64,000 nucleotides of DNA from Clavibacter michiganensis (lineage in GTDB: Bacteria; Actinomycetota; Actinomycetes; Actinomycetales; Microbacteriaceae): assembly GCF_021216655.1 (NCBI RefSeq), contig NZ_CP080437.1, forward strand, positions 1 to 64,000. The letters run 5' to 3'. The notes beneath the pieces were generated by a model. The model saw only the letters and a list, made by a program, of their open reading frames with translations. It was not told the origin of the DNA and ran no database searches. Of the stretch, positions 19,231 through 28,033 are shown piece after piece. Numbering within the stretch: position 1 is the first letter of the stretch; each line of letters starts with the position of its first letter. Made by a program: the position numbers and the translations under genes.

Positions 19231-19877
19231 AGCCGGATCGACACGGGCACGCCCGTGAGCGCCATGATGCCGACGACGGCGGCGATCACGCCCACGCCCA
19301 GGAGCACGAGCGCCCCCGCCAGCGCGACCCGCGACCGCTCGTACCAGGGCAGGATCCCGCGCCTGGCCCCGCGCAGCTCCGCCATCGTGAGCACCTTCGC
19401 CTGCTCCGTGAGCGGGAGGTCGAGGTCGGCCGCCATCGAGCGCATGGTCCACAGGTCGTACACGTGGCCGCTGAGGCGGAGGAGGAGCCGGCCGTCGACG
19501 TCCATGACGAACAAGCGCGGCTGCGTGTCGAGCGTGAGGCCCTGGTACACGTGCACCACCAGGAGGTCGTGCACCGTGCTGCCGCGGATGCGCGTGCGTC
19601 GCCCGAGGAAGCGGGACTCGACGTCGCCCGTGGTGTGCGAGATCCGCACGTAGGAGGTGAGGTACAGGCCGGCGAGCGCGCCGCCCAGCAGCACGATCAC
19701 GACCACGCCGAGGATCACGGCCGCCGCGTTCCCCGTGGGGACGGCGAGCACGAGGAGCGCCGCGCCCAGCGGGATCACGAGCGCGAGAGCGGCGAGGCCG
19801 AGCTGCCGCAGGAGCGCGGCGCGAGGGCGGATGAGCGTGCTCGCGCCCGCAGGGGGAGCGTCGCGGTCGTGCTGCAC
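19227..19877 (-). CDS. PH-domain-like membrane protein
   Basis: A 216-residue protein with two adjacent hydrophobic segments near residues 25-72, a central soluble beta-rich region (YVRISHTTGDVESRFLG, VHDLLVVHVYQGLTL, LFVMDVDGRLLLRL) and a last hydrophobic segment near the C-terminus. The layout resembles bacterial PH-like (YdbS/YdbT-type) membrane proteins. The function is unknown. Its stop overlaps the GTG start of the APH-like kinase by four bases, so the two form an operon. Start ATG at 19877. The 284-base gap upstream contains only the tRNA-Ser terminator and presumably this gene's promoter. Confidence 0.75.
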   Translation of the reverse strand: MQHDRDAPPAGASTLIRPRAALLRQLGLAALALVIPLGAALLVLAVPTGNAAAVILGVVVIVLLGGALAGLYLTSYVRISHTTGDVESRFLGRRTRIRGSTVHDLLVVHVYQGLTLDTQPRLFVMDVDGRLLLRLSGHVYDLWTMRSMAADLDLPLTEQAKVLTMAELRGARRGILPWYERSRVALAGALVLLGVGVIAAVVGIMALTGVPVSIRL

Positions 19878-20117
19878 GTCGCCTCCGGTCGTCCGACGCC
19901 GTCGTCGCGTCTGCCGTCGTCCGGTGCGCCGCGCGCATCTCGGGACGGGCGGCGCCCGCGGGTGCGGGCGGGACGACCGGTCCAGCCTAGGCGGGTGCCG
20001 ACCCGGCGGGCAGGGGCGCTATGGGGGACACGGGGAGCGCACCGGGGTACAGCCGGGAGGTCGCGTCCGGGAGGGCGGGCGACGGGTCCGGGGCGCGGGC
20101 GTCCGCACCCGGATGCG

Positions 20118-20156
20118 ACGAGAGCCCCGCCGGACCGGGGTCCGTGGGGCTCTCGT
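20118..20156 (-). terminator. Terminator behind tRNA-Ser
   Basis: The outer stem of 11 bp (ACGAGAGCCCC with GGGGCTCTCGT) and an inner GGACC/GGTCC stem form a stable hairpin six bases after the 3' end of the tRNA on the minus strand. The rest of the gap 19878-20161 holds nothing else I can name. Confidence 0.7.
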
Positions 20157-20161
20157 GCGAC

Positions 20162-20249
20162 TGGCGGAGGATAGGGGATTCGAACCCCTGAGGGCTTTCA
20201 CCCAACACGCTTTCCAAGCGTGCGCCATAGGCCACTAGGCGAATCCTCC
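20162..20249 (-). tRNA. tRNA-Ser (GGA)
   Basis: Reading the minus strand gives an acceptor stem GGAGGAT paired with ATCCTCC, discriminator G and an encoded CCA. The anticodon stem CACGC/GCGTG carries loop TTGGAAA with anticodon GGA (at 20213-20215). A long variable arm typical of class II serine tRNAs precedes the T-arm with GGTTCGAATCC. The -10 box TAGTAT (20292-20297) lies 43 bases upstream and overlaps the stop codon of the LuxR gene. Confidence 0.97.
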
Positions 20250-20294
20250 ATGACGCGTGCCGCGGCGTCAGGAACGCGGCGGCACCCGTCGATA

Positions 20295-23087
20295 CTACCT
20301 GCCCGCGACGAGGCTCGATGCACCAGGGGTGTCGAGCAGTCCCGCGAGGGCCCGCCGCGAGGGCGCGCCGAGCTTCGCGCGCGCCTGGTACAGGTGCGAC
20401 TCGACCGTGCGCACGGACAGGAACAGGCGCCCGGCGATCTCCCGGTTGCTCAGCCCCTGCGCCGCGAGCACGCCGATCTCGAGCTCCCGGCGGGTGAGCA
20501 TGCTCACGTCGAGGACGGGCGTGACCGTCGCCGCGGCGGTCGCGGGCGCACCGCGGTCGATGCGGGCCTGGATCCGCGCCAGCGTCGCCCGCGCCTCGGA
20601 GAGGGCGGTACCGGGATCTCCGCCCGCCAGCATCCGGAGGAGGTCCTCGCAGGCGGTCAGGGCCTGCTGGTGCAGTCCGGACTCCTCGAGCGTGCGGACG
20701 CCCTGCGCGACGAGCGCCGCGTCCGACGTGCGGGAACCCTCCACCACCTCGGCCATGCCATGCAGGGCCGGCACGTCGGTGCGCTCGCGCACCAGGCGGG
20801 CGCCCGCGACGAGGCGGGGGTCCGTGGATCCGAGCGTCCAGGCCCGGAACAGCATGCCCGCCCGGAGCGCGTGGGCGTCTCCGCTCAGGTCGCCCACGTC
20901 GAGGAGGAGCGTCGCCGCCTCCTCCGGTCGGCCGCGGGACGCGAGGATCTCCACGCGCACGCCCTCGGCGAGCATGCGCTGGTACGGGTAGCGCGGGTCG
21001 GCCCGGTGCGCGATCTCCGTCGCGATGCGCTCGGCCTCCTCGGTGCGGCCGCGGAGCGCGAGCACGCGGGCCCGCTGCATGCCGATCCAGAGCCGCCATG
21101 TGCCGATGTCCGGGCCGATCAGGCGGTCGTCCGCGAGGGTCAGCTCGGCCTCCGCGCGGTCGAGCCGACCGAGGTCGAGGGCGACGCCGCCCGTGATGGC
21201 GCCGAGGACGGGGATGAACCACTGCGCGTCCTGCGCGATCGCCGACTCCACCCACGCGTCGAGCTCGCGCTCGAGGTCGGGGAGGTCGAGGCGGCAGAGG
21301 CGGCGGCTGAATGCACTCGCCGAGAGGAGCTCCAGGCGCGCCTCCTCGAGGAGGATGTCGTCGTATGTCCCGCGGCGGTCGGAGCGGCGGGCGACGAGGC
21401 CGAGTCCCTCGTCGATGGCGTCGCCGAGCTCGGCGCCGCGACCGAGGTGGCCGAGCGCGAGGACGACGGCGCGCTGGGCGCGGAGGCGCACGAGCGGGCT
21501 GGCCGTGCGGGCGGAGGCGTCCTGGGCGGCGCGGAGGGCGGACTCCCACTCCATCAGCCCGAGCGACATGGCGGCGCCGATGACGGCCGCCTGCGCGCGC
21601 TCGTCGGGATCCGCGTCCGCGCCGTTCGCGATCCCGTCGAGCAGGCGGTGGACGCGGTCGGTCCCCGGCATCGCGGCATGCGTCGAGAGGACGCGCCAGT
21701 GCAGCGACTCGACGCGCTCGGCCGGCGTGAGGGCCGTGGTGTCCAGCGCCTCCAGCACCTCCATCGCGCGCGCCGGGTTGCCGAGGACGGTCAGGGCGCG
21801 TCCCCGCTCGCAGGCCGCGTACGCGTCGGAGCCGCCGCGACCGGCGATCTCCGCGAAGGCGAGCGCGTCGTGCGTCATGCCGACGTCGTTGGCCAGCCGC
21901 GCGGCGACGAGGTGCACGGCCGCGAGGGTGTCCTCGCCGAAGCGCTCGACGGCATCGCGGCGGCCGTCGTCGGTGAGCGTGCGCGCGATCAGCAGGCTCT
22001 CCTTCGGGTTGAGCGGGACCCCGTGCGCCGCCTCCTGCAGGAGCGACCCGACGACGCGACGCGTGAGGGCGTCGACGGCCTCCGGGTCGGTGCGGGCGAG
22101 CGCGGCCTCGGCCTCCAGCAGGTCGGCGCGGAGGATCCGGTCGCCCTGGCCCTGGCCCTGCACGCGCGCGAGGCCGCGGGCGCCGAGCACCCGCAGGATC
22201 GTCTCGCCGAACAGGCGGGCGGCGCGCTGGTAGGGCACGCCGTCGAGGCGGGCGAGCAGCACGAGCGTGCTCCGCTCGTCGTCGTCGAGCATCGAGACGC
22301 GGGAGGAGACCAGCTCCAGGATCCGGGCGCGCGGCGCGTGCGGGCTCGGGAAGGCGTAGCCCGTGATGGTGCGCTCTGTGCCGTCCGACTCGAGCGCCTC
22401 GAAGGTCAGCTCGCGGACGAGGAACGGCCGTCCGCCGCTGCGCCGCTGGATCTGCACCCGCGTCGCCTGGTCGAGCGCCACCTGGCCCGCGATCGAGTCG
22501 ATCATCGCGTCGACCTCGGCCGCATCCAGCGGGGAGAGGTCGAGCCGCTCGGCGTAGCCGTTCCGCCAGAGGCCGAGGATCTCGTGGGCCGCCTGCGCCG
22601 TGCGCACGGCCTGGTCCCCACCGGCCTCGAGGTCCCTGGCGCGGAGGTGGCGGGGATCGCCGCCCGTGTCGTCGACGGTCACGAGCAGCGTGCAGCGCTC
22701 GCTCGCGCGCGCGTCGACGAGGGCGGCGCGCAGGTCGGGTGGCATGAGGTGCCCGTCGTCGATGACCACGACGGGTCGCGCCGCGGGGAGCGGTCGCGCG
22801 GTGCGGATCCCGGGGACCTGGTCGACGACGCGGCGGAGGACGTCCGCGAGGTCGGGGGTGGAGGCGTGGGCGCGGATCACGGTGAGGCCGTTGCGCGTGA
22901 GCACGTCGGCCACGCGACCCGCCACGTGGCTGCGACCCGAGCCGACGCTGCCGGTCACCACGGCGCTCGTGCCCGCCGCGAGCCAGCGCTCGAGCGTCTC
23001 GAGATCGCGGGCTCGGCTGCCGCGGGCGGGCGCCGCGCTCTCGACGCGGCCGCTCGACCGGATGTAGGTGTGCGTCATCTGCTTCAT
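20295..23087 (-). CDS. LuxR-family regulator with AAA/NTPase domain (LAL-like)
   Basis: A 930-residue regulator. The N-terminal NTPase domain has a Walker A-like loop GSVGSGRS at about residue 50, with Arg in place of the usual Lys. A Walker B-like [10 protein letters not shown] follows near residue 120. A long helical TPR-like middle runs from about 250 to 850. The C-terminal LuxR HTH has [20 protein letters not shown], then [20 protein letters not shown]. Start uncertain: ATG at 23087 has GGGGGT upstream; an in-frame ATG at 23153 would add 22 low-complexity residues. The signal and targets are unknown. The gene stands alone. The upstream gap (23088-23486) holds its promoter and one hairpin. 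Confidence 0.88.
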   Translation of the reverse strand: MKQMTHTYIRSSGRVESAAPARGSRARDLETLERWLAAGTSAVVTGSVGSGRSHVAGRVADVLTRNGLTVIRAHASTPDLADVLRRVVDQVPGIRTARPLPAARPVVVIDDGHLMPPDLRAALVDARASERCTLLVTVDDTGGDPRHLRARDLEAGGDQAVRTAQAAHEILGLWRNGYAERLDLSPLDAAEVDAMIDSIAGQVALDQATRVQIQRRSGGRPFLVRELTFEALESDGTERTITGYAFPSPHAPRARILELVSSRVSMLDDDERSTLVLLARLDGVPYQRAARLFGETILRVLGARGLARVQGQGQGDRILRADLLEAEAALARTDPEAVDALTRRVVGSLLQEAAHGVPLNPKESLLIARTLTDDGRRDAVERFGEDTLAAVHLVAARLANDVGMTHDALAFAEIAGRGGSDAYAACERGRALTVLGNPARAMEVLEALDTTALTPAERVESLHWRVLSTHAAMPGTDRVHRLLDGIANGADADPDERAQAAVIGAAMSLGLMEWESALRAAQDASARTASPLVRLRAQRAVVLALGHLGRGAELGDAIDEGLGLVARRSDRRGTYDDILLEEARLELLSASAFSRRLCRLDLPDLERELDAWVESAIAQDAQWFIPVLGAITGGVALDLGRLDRAEAELTLADDRLIGPDIGTWRLWIGMQRARVLALRGRTEEAERIATEIAHRADPRYPYQRMLAEGVRVEILASRGRPEEAATLLLDVGDLSGDAHALRAGMLFRAWTLGSTDPRLVAGARLVRERTDVPALHGMAEVVEGSRTSDAALVAQGVRTLEESGLHQQALTACEDLLRMLAGGDPGTALSEARATLARIQARIDRGAPATAAATVTPVLDVSMLTRRELEIGVLAAQGLSNREIAGRLFLSVRTVESHLYQARAKLGAPSRRALAGLLDTPGASSLVAGR

Positions 23088-23420
23088 GTGACCCCCGTCG
23101 CCGAAAGCGGTGGTCCGCGTCGCATCCCCCGAGGCTGCGCGGTCCTTGTGCATCCATCTTGCGCGGAATGCGGGGATCCGAGAAGGCGCACCGACGTTTA
23201 CTGATCGGATGCGCCACGGAAATAAGTAGTCGGCACTGTGGGGGACAGGTTCCGACGCTCCTAACGTCTCCTACATGTCCGGGCATGGGGATGCTCCGGA
23301 CGATGCGCTCCGGCGCACCATGCGTGCGACGCACGGGAGCACGACGGCTTCGGGTGCCGTCGACCCGACGCGTCGCCCGCGGCACGACCCGGGTGCCTCA
23401 GCAGCCCGGAAGCGGATGAC

Positions 23421-23445
23421 GGCCCCCTCCGGGGAGGAGGGGGCC
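23421..23445 (-). terminator. Hairpin downstream of the NAD(P)H-binding protein gene
   Basis: A 10-bp perfect GC stem (GGCCCCCTCC/GGAGGGGGCC) with a GGGGA loop lies 42 bases past the stop of the minus-strand gene at 23487. The remainder of the 400-base gap 23088-23486 contains no gene I can support. Confidence 0.65.
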
Positions 23446-23486
23446 GCCATCCAGGTCCGCGCGCGTCGCGCGCCGTGCGGGTGCCG

Positions 23487-24140
23487 CTAGTAGCGCAGCC
23501 CCGCGATGGCCTCCGCGACGGGCTCCTCGCCCGAGATCGCCTCGAACTGGACGCGGACGCCCGTGCCGTCGATGAGCGCGGTCGCCACGATCTCGGCGAC
23601 GTCGGCGCGCGGGATGGTGCCGCGGCCCGTGGACGTGCCCACCTGGATCCGGCCGGTGCCCGCGTCGTCGGTGAGGCCGCCGGGACGCACGATGGTCCAG
23701 TCGATGTCGCGGGCGCGGAGGTCGGCGTCCGCCTCGGACTTCGCGCGCTGGTAGATCTCGTAGGTGTCGTCGCTGTCGGGGTCGAAGCCGTCCACGGCCA
23801 TGGCCGAGATCATGACGTAGCGCGTGACGCCCGCCCTCTCGGCGGCGTCGGCCAGCAGGATCGCGCCGTCGCGGTCGATCGTGAGCTTGCGCTCGGGACC
23901 GGAGTCGGGCCCGCCGCCGGCCGCGAAGACCACGGCGTCGGCGCCCCGGAGCGCCTCGGCGACCTGATCCACGCCGCTCTTCTCCAGGTCGAGCACGAGC
24001 GCCTCGGCGCCCGCGTCGGCGAGGTCGGACGCGTGGTCCGGGTTGCGGACGATGCCGACGGGCTGGTGGCCCTGGTCGGCGAGGCGTCGTTCGAGCAGTC
24101 GGGCGATCTGGCCGTGTCCTCCGGCGATGATGATGCGCAT
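23487..24140 (-). CDS. NAD(P)H-binding oxidoreductase, atypical SDR
   Basis: A 217-residue Rossmann-fold protein of the atypical SDR type (NAD(P)-binding, YwnB/SDR_a5-like). It starts directly with the dinucleotide loop MRIIIAGGHGQIARLLERRL. Further motifs are VGIVRNPDH, the VVFAAGGG region, RYVMISAMAV and YQRAKSEADADLRARDIDWTI followed by RPGGL, where Tyr and Lys would be the catalytic pair. It may be a flavin reductase or sugar-epimerase-like enzyme; the substrate is unknown. ATG at 24140. It is divergent from the SRP RNA and pta. Confidence 0.88.
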   Translation of the reverse strand: MRIIIAGGHGQIARLLERRLADQGHQPVGIVRNPDHASDLADAGAEALVLDLEKSGVDQVAEALRGADAVVFAAGGGPDSGPERKLTIDRDGAILLADAAERAGVTRYVMISAMAVDGFDPDSDDTYEIYQRAKSEADADLRARDIDWTIVRPGGLTDDAGTGRIQVGTSTGRGTIPRADVAEIVATALIDGTGVRVQFEAISGEEPVAEAIAGLRY

Positions 24141-24228
24141 GCCGCCCACGCTACGCCCGGCGCGGTGACCGGCTCCTGGGCGCCGCCGCCCGCCCGACCG
24201 GGCTCCCGCGTCGGGTACACTCGGTGTC

Positions 24229-24320
24229 GGCTCCTCGCGTGGTGCCATCCAGGTGAACTCCCCCAGGGCGGAGACGCAGCAAGGGCAGCCGGGCTCTGGC
24301 AGGTGCGCGAGGGGTCTTCT
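24229..24320 (+). ncRNA. ffs: Signal recognition particle RNA, small bacterial type
   Basis: The stretch folds into one long hairpin: CCTCGCG at 24233-24239 pairs with CGCGAGG at 24306-24312. The apical part contains the conserved GGTGAACTCCCCCAGG side, a GGAGA...GCAGCAAGGG tetraloop region and GGGCTCTGG, the universal domain IV bound by Ffh. A TACACT -10 box lies at 24216-24221 and a T-rich stretch (TCTTCTCCTTTT) follows as the terminator. The ends are approximate. Confidence 0.93.
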
Positions 24321-24372
24321 CCTTTTAACAGGCGCAGGCTGCCGCGCAGGCGACGCCCATAGGCTTGCGGGC

Positions 24373-26490
24373 ATGGCTCGGAGCATCTACATCACGTCCG
24401 CCGAAGGGCACTCGGGCAAGTCGACGGTCGCGCTGGGCGTGCTCGACACCCTCACCCACCAGATCCAGCGCGTGGGGGTGTTCCGTCCCATCGCGCGCTC
24501 CATCGAGGAGCCCGACTACGTGCTCCAGGCGCTGCTCGCGCACGACGGCGTCGACCTCGACTACGACGAGTGCGTCGGAGTCACCTACGACGACGTGCAC
24601 GCGGATCCCGAGGCCGCCCTCTCGCGCATCGTCGAGCGCTACAAGGCCGTCGAGGCGAAGTGCGACGCGGTCGTCATCGTCGGCAGCGACTACACCGACG
24701 TCGGCAGCCCCACCGAGCTGTCCTTCAACGCGCGCATCGCCGCGAACCTGGGCGCCCCCGTGCTCCTGGTGCTCACGGGGCGCCGCGCGGACGAGACCGG
24801 CGGCCGCAGCCCCGACGAGATGCGCCAGATCGCCGACCTCGCCGTCCCCGAGCTGGTCACCGCGCACGCGGCCCTGCTCGGCGTCGTCGTGAACCGCGCC
24901 GATCCCGAGCAGCTCGACGCCATCACGGCCGCGATCCCCGCCGCCGTCCCCGCGTCGCTCCAGGCCCGGGCGCCGCACGTGCCGGTGTGGGCCATCCCGG
25001 AGGACGCGTTCCTCGTCGCCCCCACGGTCGCCGAGCTGCTCGACGCGGTCGACGGCACGCTCGTCAAGGGCGACCAGGCGCTCCTCAGCCGCGAGGCGCT
25101 CGGCGTGGTGGTCTCCGCCATGTCGATGGAGAACGTGCTCGCGCGCCTGACCGAGGGCGCCATCGTCGTGATCCCCGGCGACCGCAGCGAGGTCCTCCTC
25201 GGCGTGCTCACGGCGCATGCCTCCGAGACCTTCCCCACGGTCGCGGGCATCGTGCTGAACGGCGGCTTCGCGCTGTCGCCCACCATCGAGACGCTCATCG
25301 CCGGGCTCGACCAGACCCTGCCGATCATCTCCACCGAGCTCGGCACCTACGAGACCGCGAAGCGCATCACGCAGACCCGCGGCCGGCTCTCGCCCGAGTC
25401 CACCCGGAAGATGGACACGGCGCTCGCCGCGTTCGAGCAGCACGTCGACACGTCGCGGCTGCTCGAGCTCCTGGACGTCAGCCGCTCCGACGTGGTCACG
25501 CCGCTCATGTTCGAGTACGGCCTCATCGAGCGGGCCAGGACTGCAGGCAAGCGCATCGTGCTGCCCGAGGGCACCGACGACCGCGTCCTGCGCGCCGCCG
25601 GCACGATCCTCAGCCGCGGCATCGCCGACGTCACGATCCTCGGCGAGGAGATCGAGGTGCGCTCGCGCGCCATCGGCCTCGGCATCGACATCGGCCGCGC
25701 GACCGTGCTCAGCCCCTTCGACGCCGTGCTCCGAGAGCGCTTCGCGGAGGAGTACGTGAGGCTCCGCGCGCACAAGGGCATGGTGCTCGACATCGCGCGC
25801 GAGACCGTCACCGACGTCTCCTACTTCGGCACGCTGATGGTGCAGCTCGGTCTCGCCGACGGCATGGTCTCCGGCGCCGCGCACACGACGGCGCACACCA
25901 TCCGGCCGGGCTTCGAGATCATCAAGACCACCGAGGGCGTCTCCGTCGTCTCGTCGGTCTTCCTCATGGCGCTCGCCGACCGCGTGCTCGTGTACGGCGA
26001 CTGCGCCGTGAACCCGGATCCCACGGCCGACCAGCTCGCCGACATCGCCATCTCGTCGGCGGAGACCGCGGCGCAGTTCGGCATCGAGCCGCGCATCGCG
26101 ATGCTGTCGTACTCGACGGGGGAGTCGGGCGCCGGCGCCGACGTGGAGAAGGTGCGCCAGGCGACGGCGCGCGTCAGGGAGCTCCGGCCGGACCTCGCGG
26201 TCGAGGGCCCCATCCAGTACGACGCGGCGGCGGACGCGGCGGTCGCGGCCACGAAGATGCCCGGCTCCGCGGTCGCCGGCCGCGCGACGGTGTTCATCTT
26301 CCCGGACCTCAACACGGGCAACAACACCTACAAGGCCGTGCAGCGCTCGGCCGGCGCGGTCGCCATCGGGCCCGTGCTGCAGGGGCTCCGCAAGCCCATC
26401 AACGACCTCTCGCGCGGCGCGCTGGTGCAGGACATCGTCAACACCGTCGCCATCACCGCCATCCAGGCCGAGGGGATCGAGGCATCGTGA
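24373..26490 (+). CDS. pta: Phosphate acetyltransferase
   Basis: A 705-residue long-form Pta converting acetyl-CoA and phosphate to acetyl phosphate. The N-terminal P-loop (BioD-like) domain has SAEGHSGKST. A middle DRTGG domain spans roughly residues 220-330. The C-terminal catalytic domain, from about 390, has RIVLPEGTDDRVLRAA, DGMVSGAAHTTAHTIRP, SYSTGESGAG and FIFPDLNTGNNTYKAVQR. The start ATG lies seven bases after TAGGCT (24360-24365), so the message is probably leaderless. ackA follows and completes the acetate pathway. Confidence 0.97.
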   Translation: MARSIYITSAEGHSGKSTVALGVLDTLTHQIQRVGVFRPIARSIEEPDYVLQALLAHDGVDLDYDECVGVTYDDVHADPEAALSRIVERYKAVEAKCDAVVIVGSDYTDVGSPTELSFNARIAANLGAPVLLVLTGRRADETGGRSPDEMRQIADLAVPELVTAHAALLGVVVNRADPEQLDAITAAIPAAVPASLQARAPHVPVWAIPEDAFLVAPTVAELLDAVDGTLVKGDQALLSREALGVVVSAMSMENVLARLTEGAIVVIPGDRSEVLLGVLTAHASETFPTVAGIVLNGGFALSPTIETLIAGLDQTLPIISTELGTYETAKRITQTRGRLSPESTRKMDTALAAFEQHVDTSRLLELLDVSRSDVVTPLMFEYGLIERARTAGKRIVLPEGTDDRVLRAAGTILSRGIADVTILGEEIEVRSRAIGLGIDIGRATVLSPFDAVLRERFAEEYVRLRAHKGMVLDIARETVTDVSYFGTLMVQLGLADGMVSGAAHTTAHTIRPGFEIIKTTEGVSVVSSVFLMALADRVLVYGDCAVNPDPTADQLADIAISSAETAAQFGIEPRIAMLSYSTGESGAGADVEKVRQATARVRELRPDLAVEGPIQYDAAADAAVAATKMPGSAVAGRATVFIFPDLNTGNNTYKAVQRSAGAVAIGPVLQGLRKPINDLSRGALVQDIVNTVAITAIQAEGIEAS

Positions 26491-26555
26491 GCCGCATCTC
26501 CGTGCGGACTCCTCCGCTCGCCGTCCCGTCCGCCGTCACCCCTCAGGAGCCAGAA

Positions 26556-27746
26556 GTGCCCGTCGTCCTCGTCGTCAACTCCGGATCGTCGTCGTTCAAG
26601 TACCAGCTCATCGAGATGGACACGGAGTCCGTGCTCGCGTCCGGGCTCGTGGAGCGCATCGGCGAGCCCACCGGATCCACGCGGCACAAGGCCGGCGGCG
26701 ACTCGTGGGAGCGCGAGCTGCCCATCGCCGACCACACCGCGGGCTTCCAGGCGATGCTCGACGCGTTCGCCGAGCACGGGCCGTCGCTCGAGGAGGAGCC
26801 CCCGGTCGCGGTCGGCCACCGCGTGGTGCACGGCGGCGACGTGTTCGTCGAGCCGACCGTCGTCACGGATCAGGTCAAGGCCGACATCGACGACCTCTCC
26901 GCGCTGGCGCCGCTGCACAACCCGGGCGCCCTACAGGGGATCGCGGCGGCGCAGACCGCGTTCCCCGACGTGCCGCACGTGGCCGTGTTCGACACCGCGT
27001 TCCACCAGACGCTGCCGGCCGAGGCGTACACGTACGCCATCGACCGGGAGCTCGCGGCCGCGCACCGCATCCGCCGCTACGGCTTCCACGGCACGAGCCA
27101 CAAGTTCGTCTCCGAGGCCGCCGCGCGCCTGCTCGGGAAGCCGCTGGAGGAGACGCGGATCATCGTGCTGCACCTCGGCAACGGGGCATCGGCCGCGGCC
27201 GTGCAGGGCGGCCGCTCCATCGACACGTCCATGGGCCTCACGCCGCTCGAGGGCCTCGTGATGGGGACGCGCTCCGGCGACATCGACCCCGCGATCCTGT
27301 TCCACCTCGCCCGGCACACCGACCTCGGCCTCGACGACCTCGAGACGCTGCTCAACCGGAGGAGCGGCCTGCTCGGGCTGACCGGCCTCGGCGACATGCG
27401 CGACGTGCAGCGCGCGGCGGCCGACGGCGACGAGGCCGCGCAGACCGCGCTCGGGGTCTACCGGCACCGGATCCGCCACTACGTCGGCGCGTACGCGGCC
27501 CAGCTCGGCGGCGTCGACGCGGTCGTCTTCACGGCGGGCGTCGGCGAGAACAACCCGCTCGTGCGGCGACGCTCCCTCGCGGGTCTCGAGTTCATGGGCA
27601 TCGGGATCGACGACGACCGCAACGAGCTAATCAGCTCCGAGGCGCGCTTCGTGAGCCCCGAGGGGTCGCCCGTCGCGGTGCTCGTGATCCCCACCGACGA
27701 GGAGCTCGAGATCGCCCGGCAGTCGCTGGCGGCCACCGCGGGCTGA
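26556..27746 (+). CDS. ackA: Acetate kinase
   Basis: A 396-residue enzyme making ATP and acetate from acetyl phosphate. Family blocks: VLVVNSGSSSFKYQLI at the start, GHRVVHGG, FDTAFHQT, RYGFHGTSHKFVS, and later TAGVGENN. GTG at 26556 is chosen because AGGAG lies six bases before it and the protein then begins as acetate kinases do. An alternative GTG at 26487 would overlap the pta stop as GTGA and add 23 residues without family character. It forms an operon with pta and ends at a strong terminator. Confidence 0.96.
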   Translation: MPVVLVVNSGSSSFKYQLIEMDTESVLASGLVERIGEPTGSTRHKAGGDSWERELPIADHTAGFQAMLDAFAEHGPSLEEEPPVAVGHRVVHGGDVFVEPTVVTDQVKADIDDLSALAPLHNPGALQGIAAAQTAFPDVPHVAVFDTAFHQTLPAEAYTYAIDRELAAAHRIRRYGFHGTSHKFVSEAAARLLGKPLEETRIIVLHLGNGASAAAVQGGRSIDTSMGLTPLEGLVMGTRSGDIDPAILFHLARHTDLGLDDLETLLNRRSGLLGLTGLGDMRDVQRAAADGDEAAQTALGVYRHRIRHYVGAYAAQLGGVDAVVFTAGVGENNPLVRRRSLAGLEFMGIGIDDDRNELISSEARFVSPEGSPVAVLVIPTDEELEIARQSLAATAG

Positions 27747-27783
27747 CCGCCCACCCCTCCGCGCGACCTCCGCGCGCGCGCCC

Positions 27784-27817
27784 CGAGGCCCGTGATCCCA
27801 CCGGATCGCGGGCCTCG
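27784..27817 (+). terminator. Terminator of pta-ackA
   Basis: A 15-bp stem with one G-U pair and a CACC loop, 37 bases after the ackA stop. The rest of the gap to 28033 holds an 8-base inverted repeat pair (GGCACTGG at 27850, CCAGTGCC at 27899) and presumably the promoter of the surface protein gene. Confidence 0.8.
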
Positions 27818-28033
27818 CGTCGTGGAGCCCGGCAGCGCGGATCAGTAGCGGCACTGGGATGCCTACTGGTCCGACCGCGTGGTCCGCGACCGCGCACACC
27901 AGTGCCCCGCAGTGTTGTCCGCCCCGCGAGCGGATGCGAGCCTCGGATGACCGTGGGTGTGGTGGGGGCCGCCCCGCGGGACGCACGGCCGCGCCCACGA
28001 ACGCGGCCGGCCATGCAATCGAGGGGAACGCAG

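Noticed and set aside
20162..20249. tRNA-Ser as an attachment site of a mobile element
   Set aside because: No integrase, no direct repeat of the tRNA end and no change in base composition are visible on either side.
19987..23385. Minus-strand frame of 1,132 codons over the LuxR gene and the tRNA
   Set aside because: Another frame of the same strand encodes the clear AAA/LuxR protein; this one runs through the tRNA and is Arg/Pro-rich noise.
23275..23490. Possible leaderless 71-codon gene after TAACGT
   Set aside because: The frame runs through the GC hairpin at 23421-23445, has no hydrophobic core or family features, and overlaps the end of the NAD(P)H-binding gene.
26487..27746. Longer acetate kinase starting at the GTG overlapping the pta stop
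   Set aside because: The extra 23 residues have no family character, while GTG 26556 has AGGAG at ideal distance and gives the standard N-terminus.
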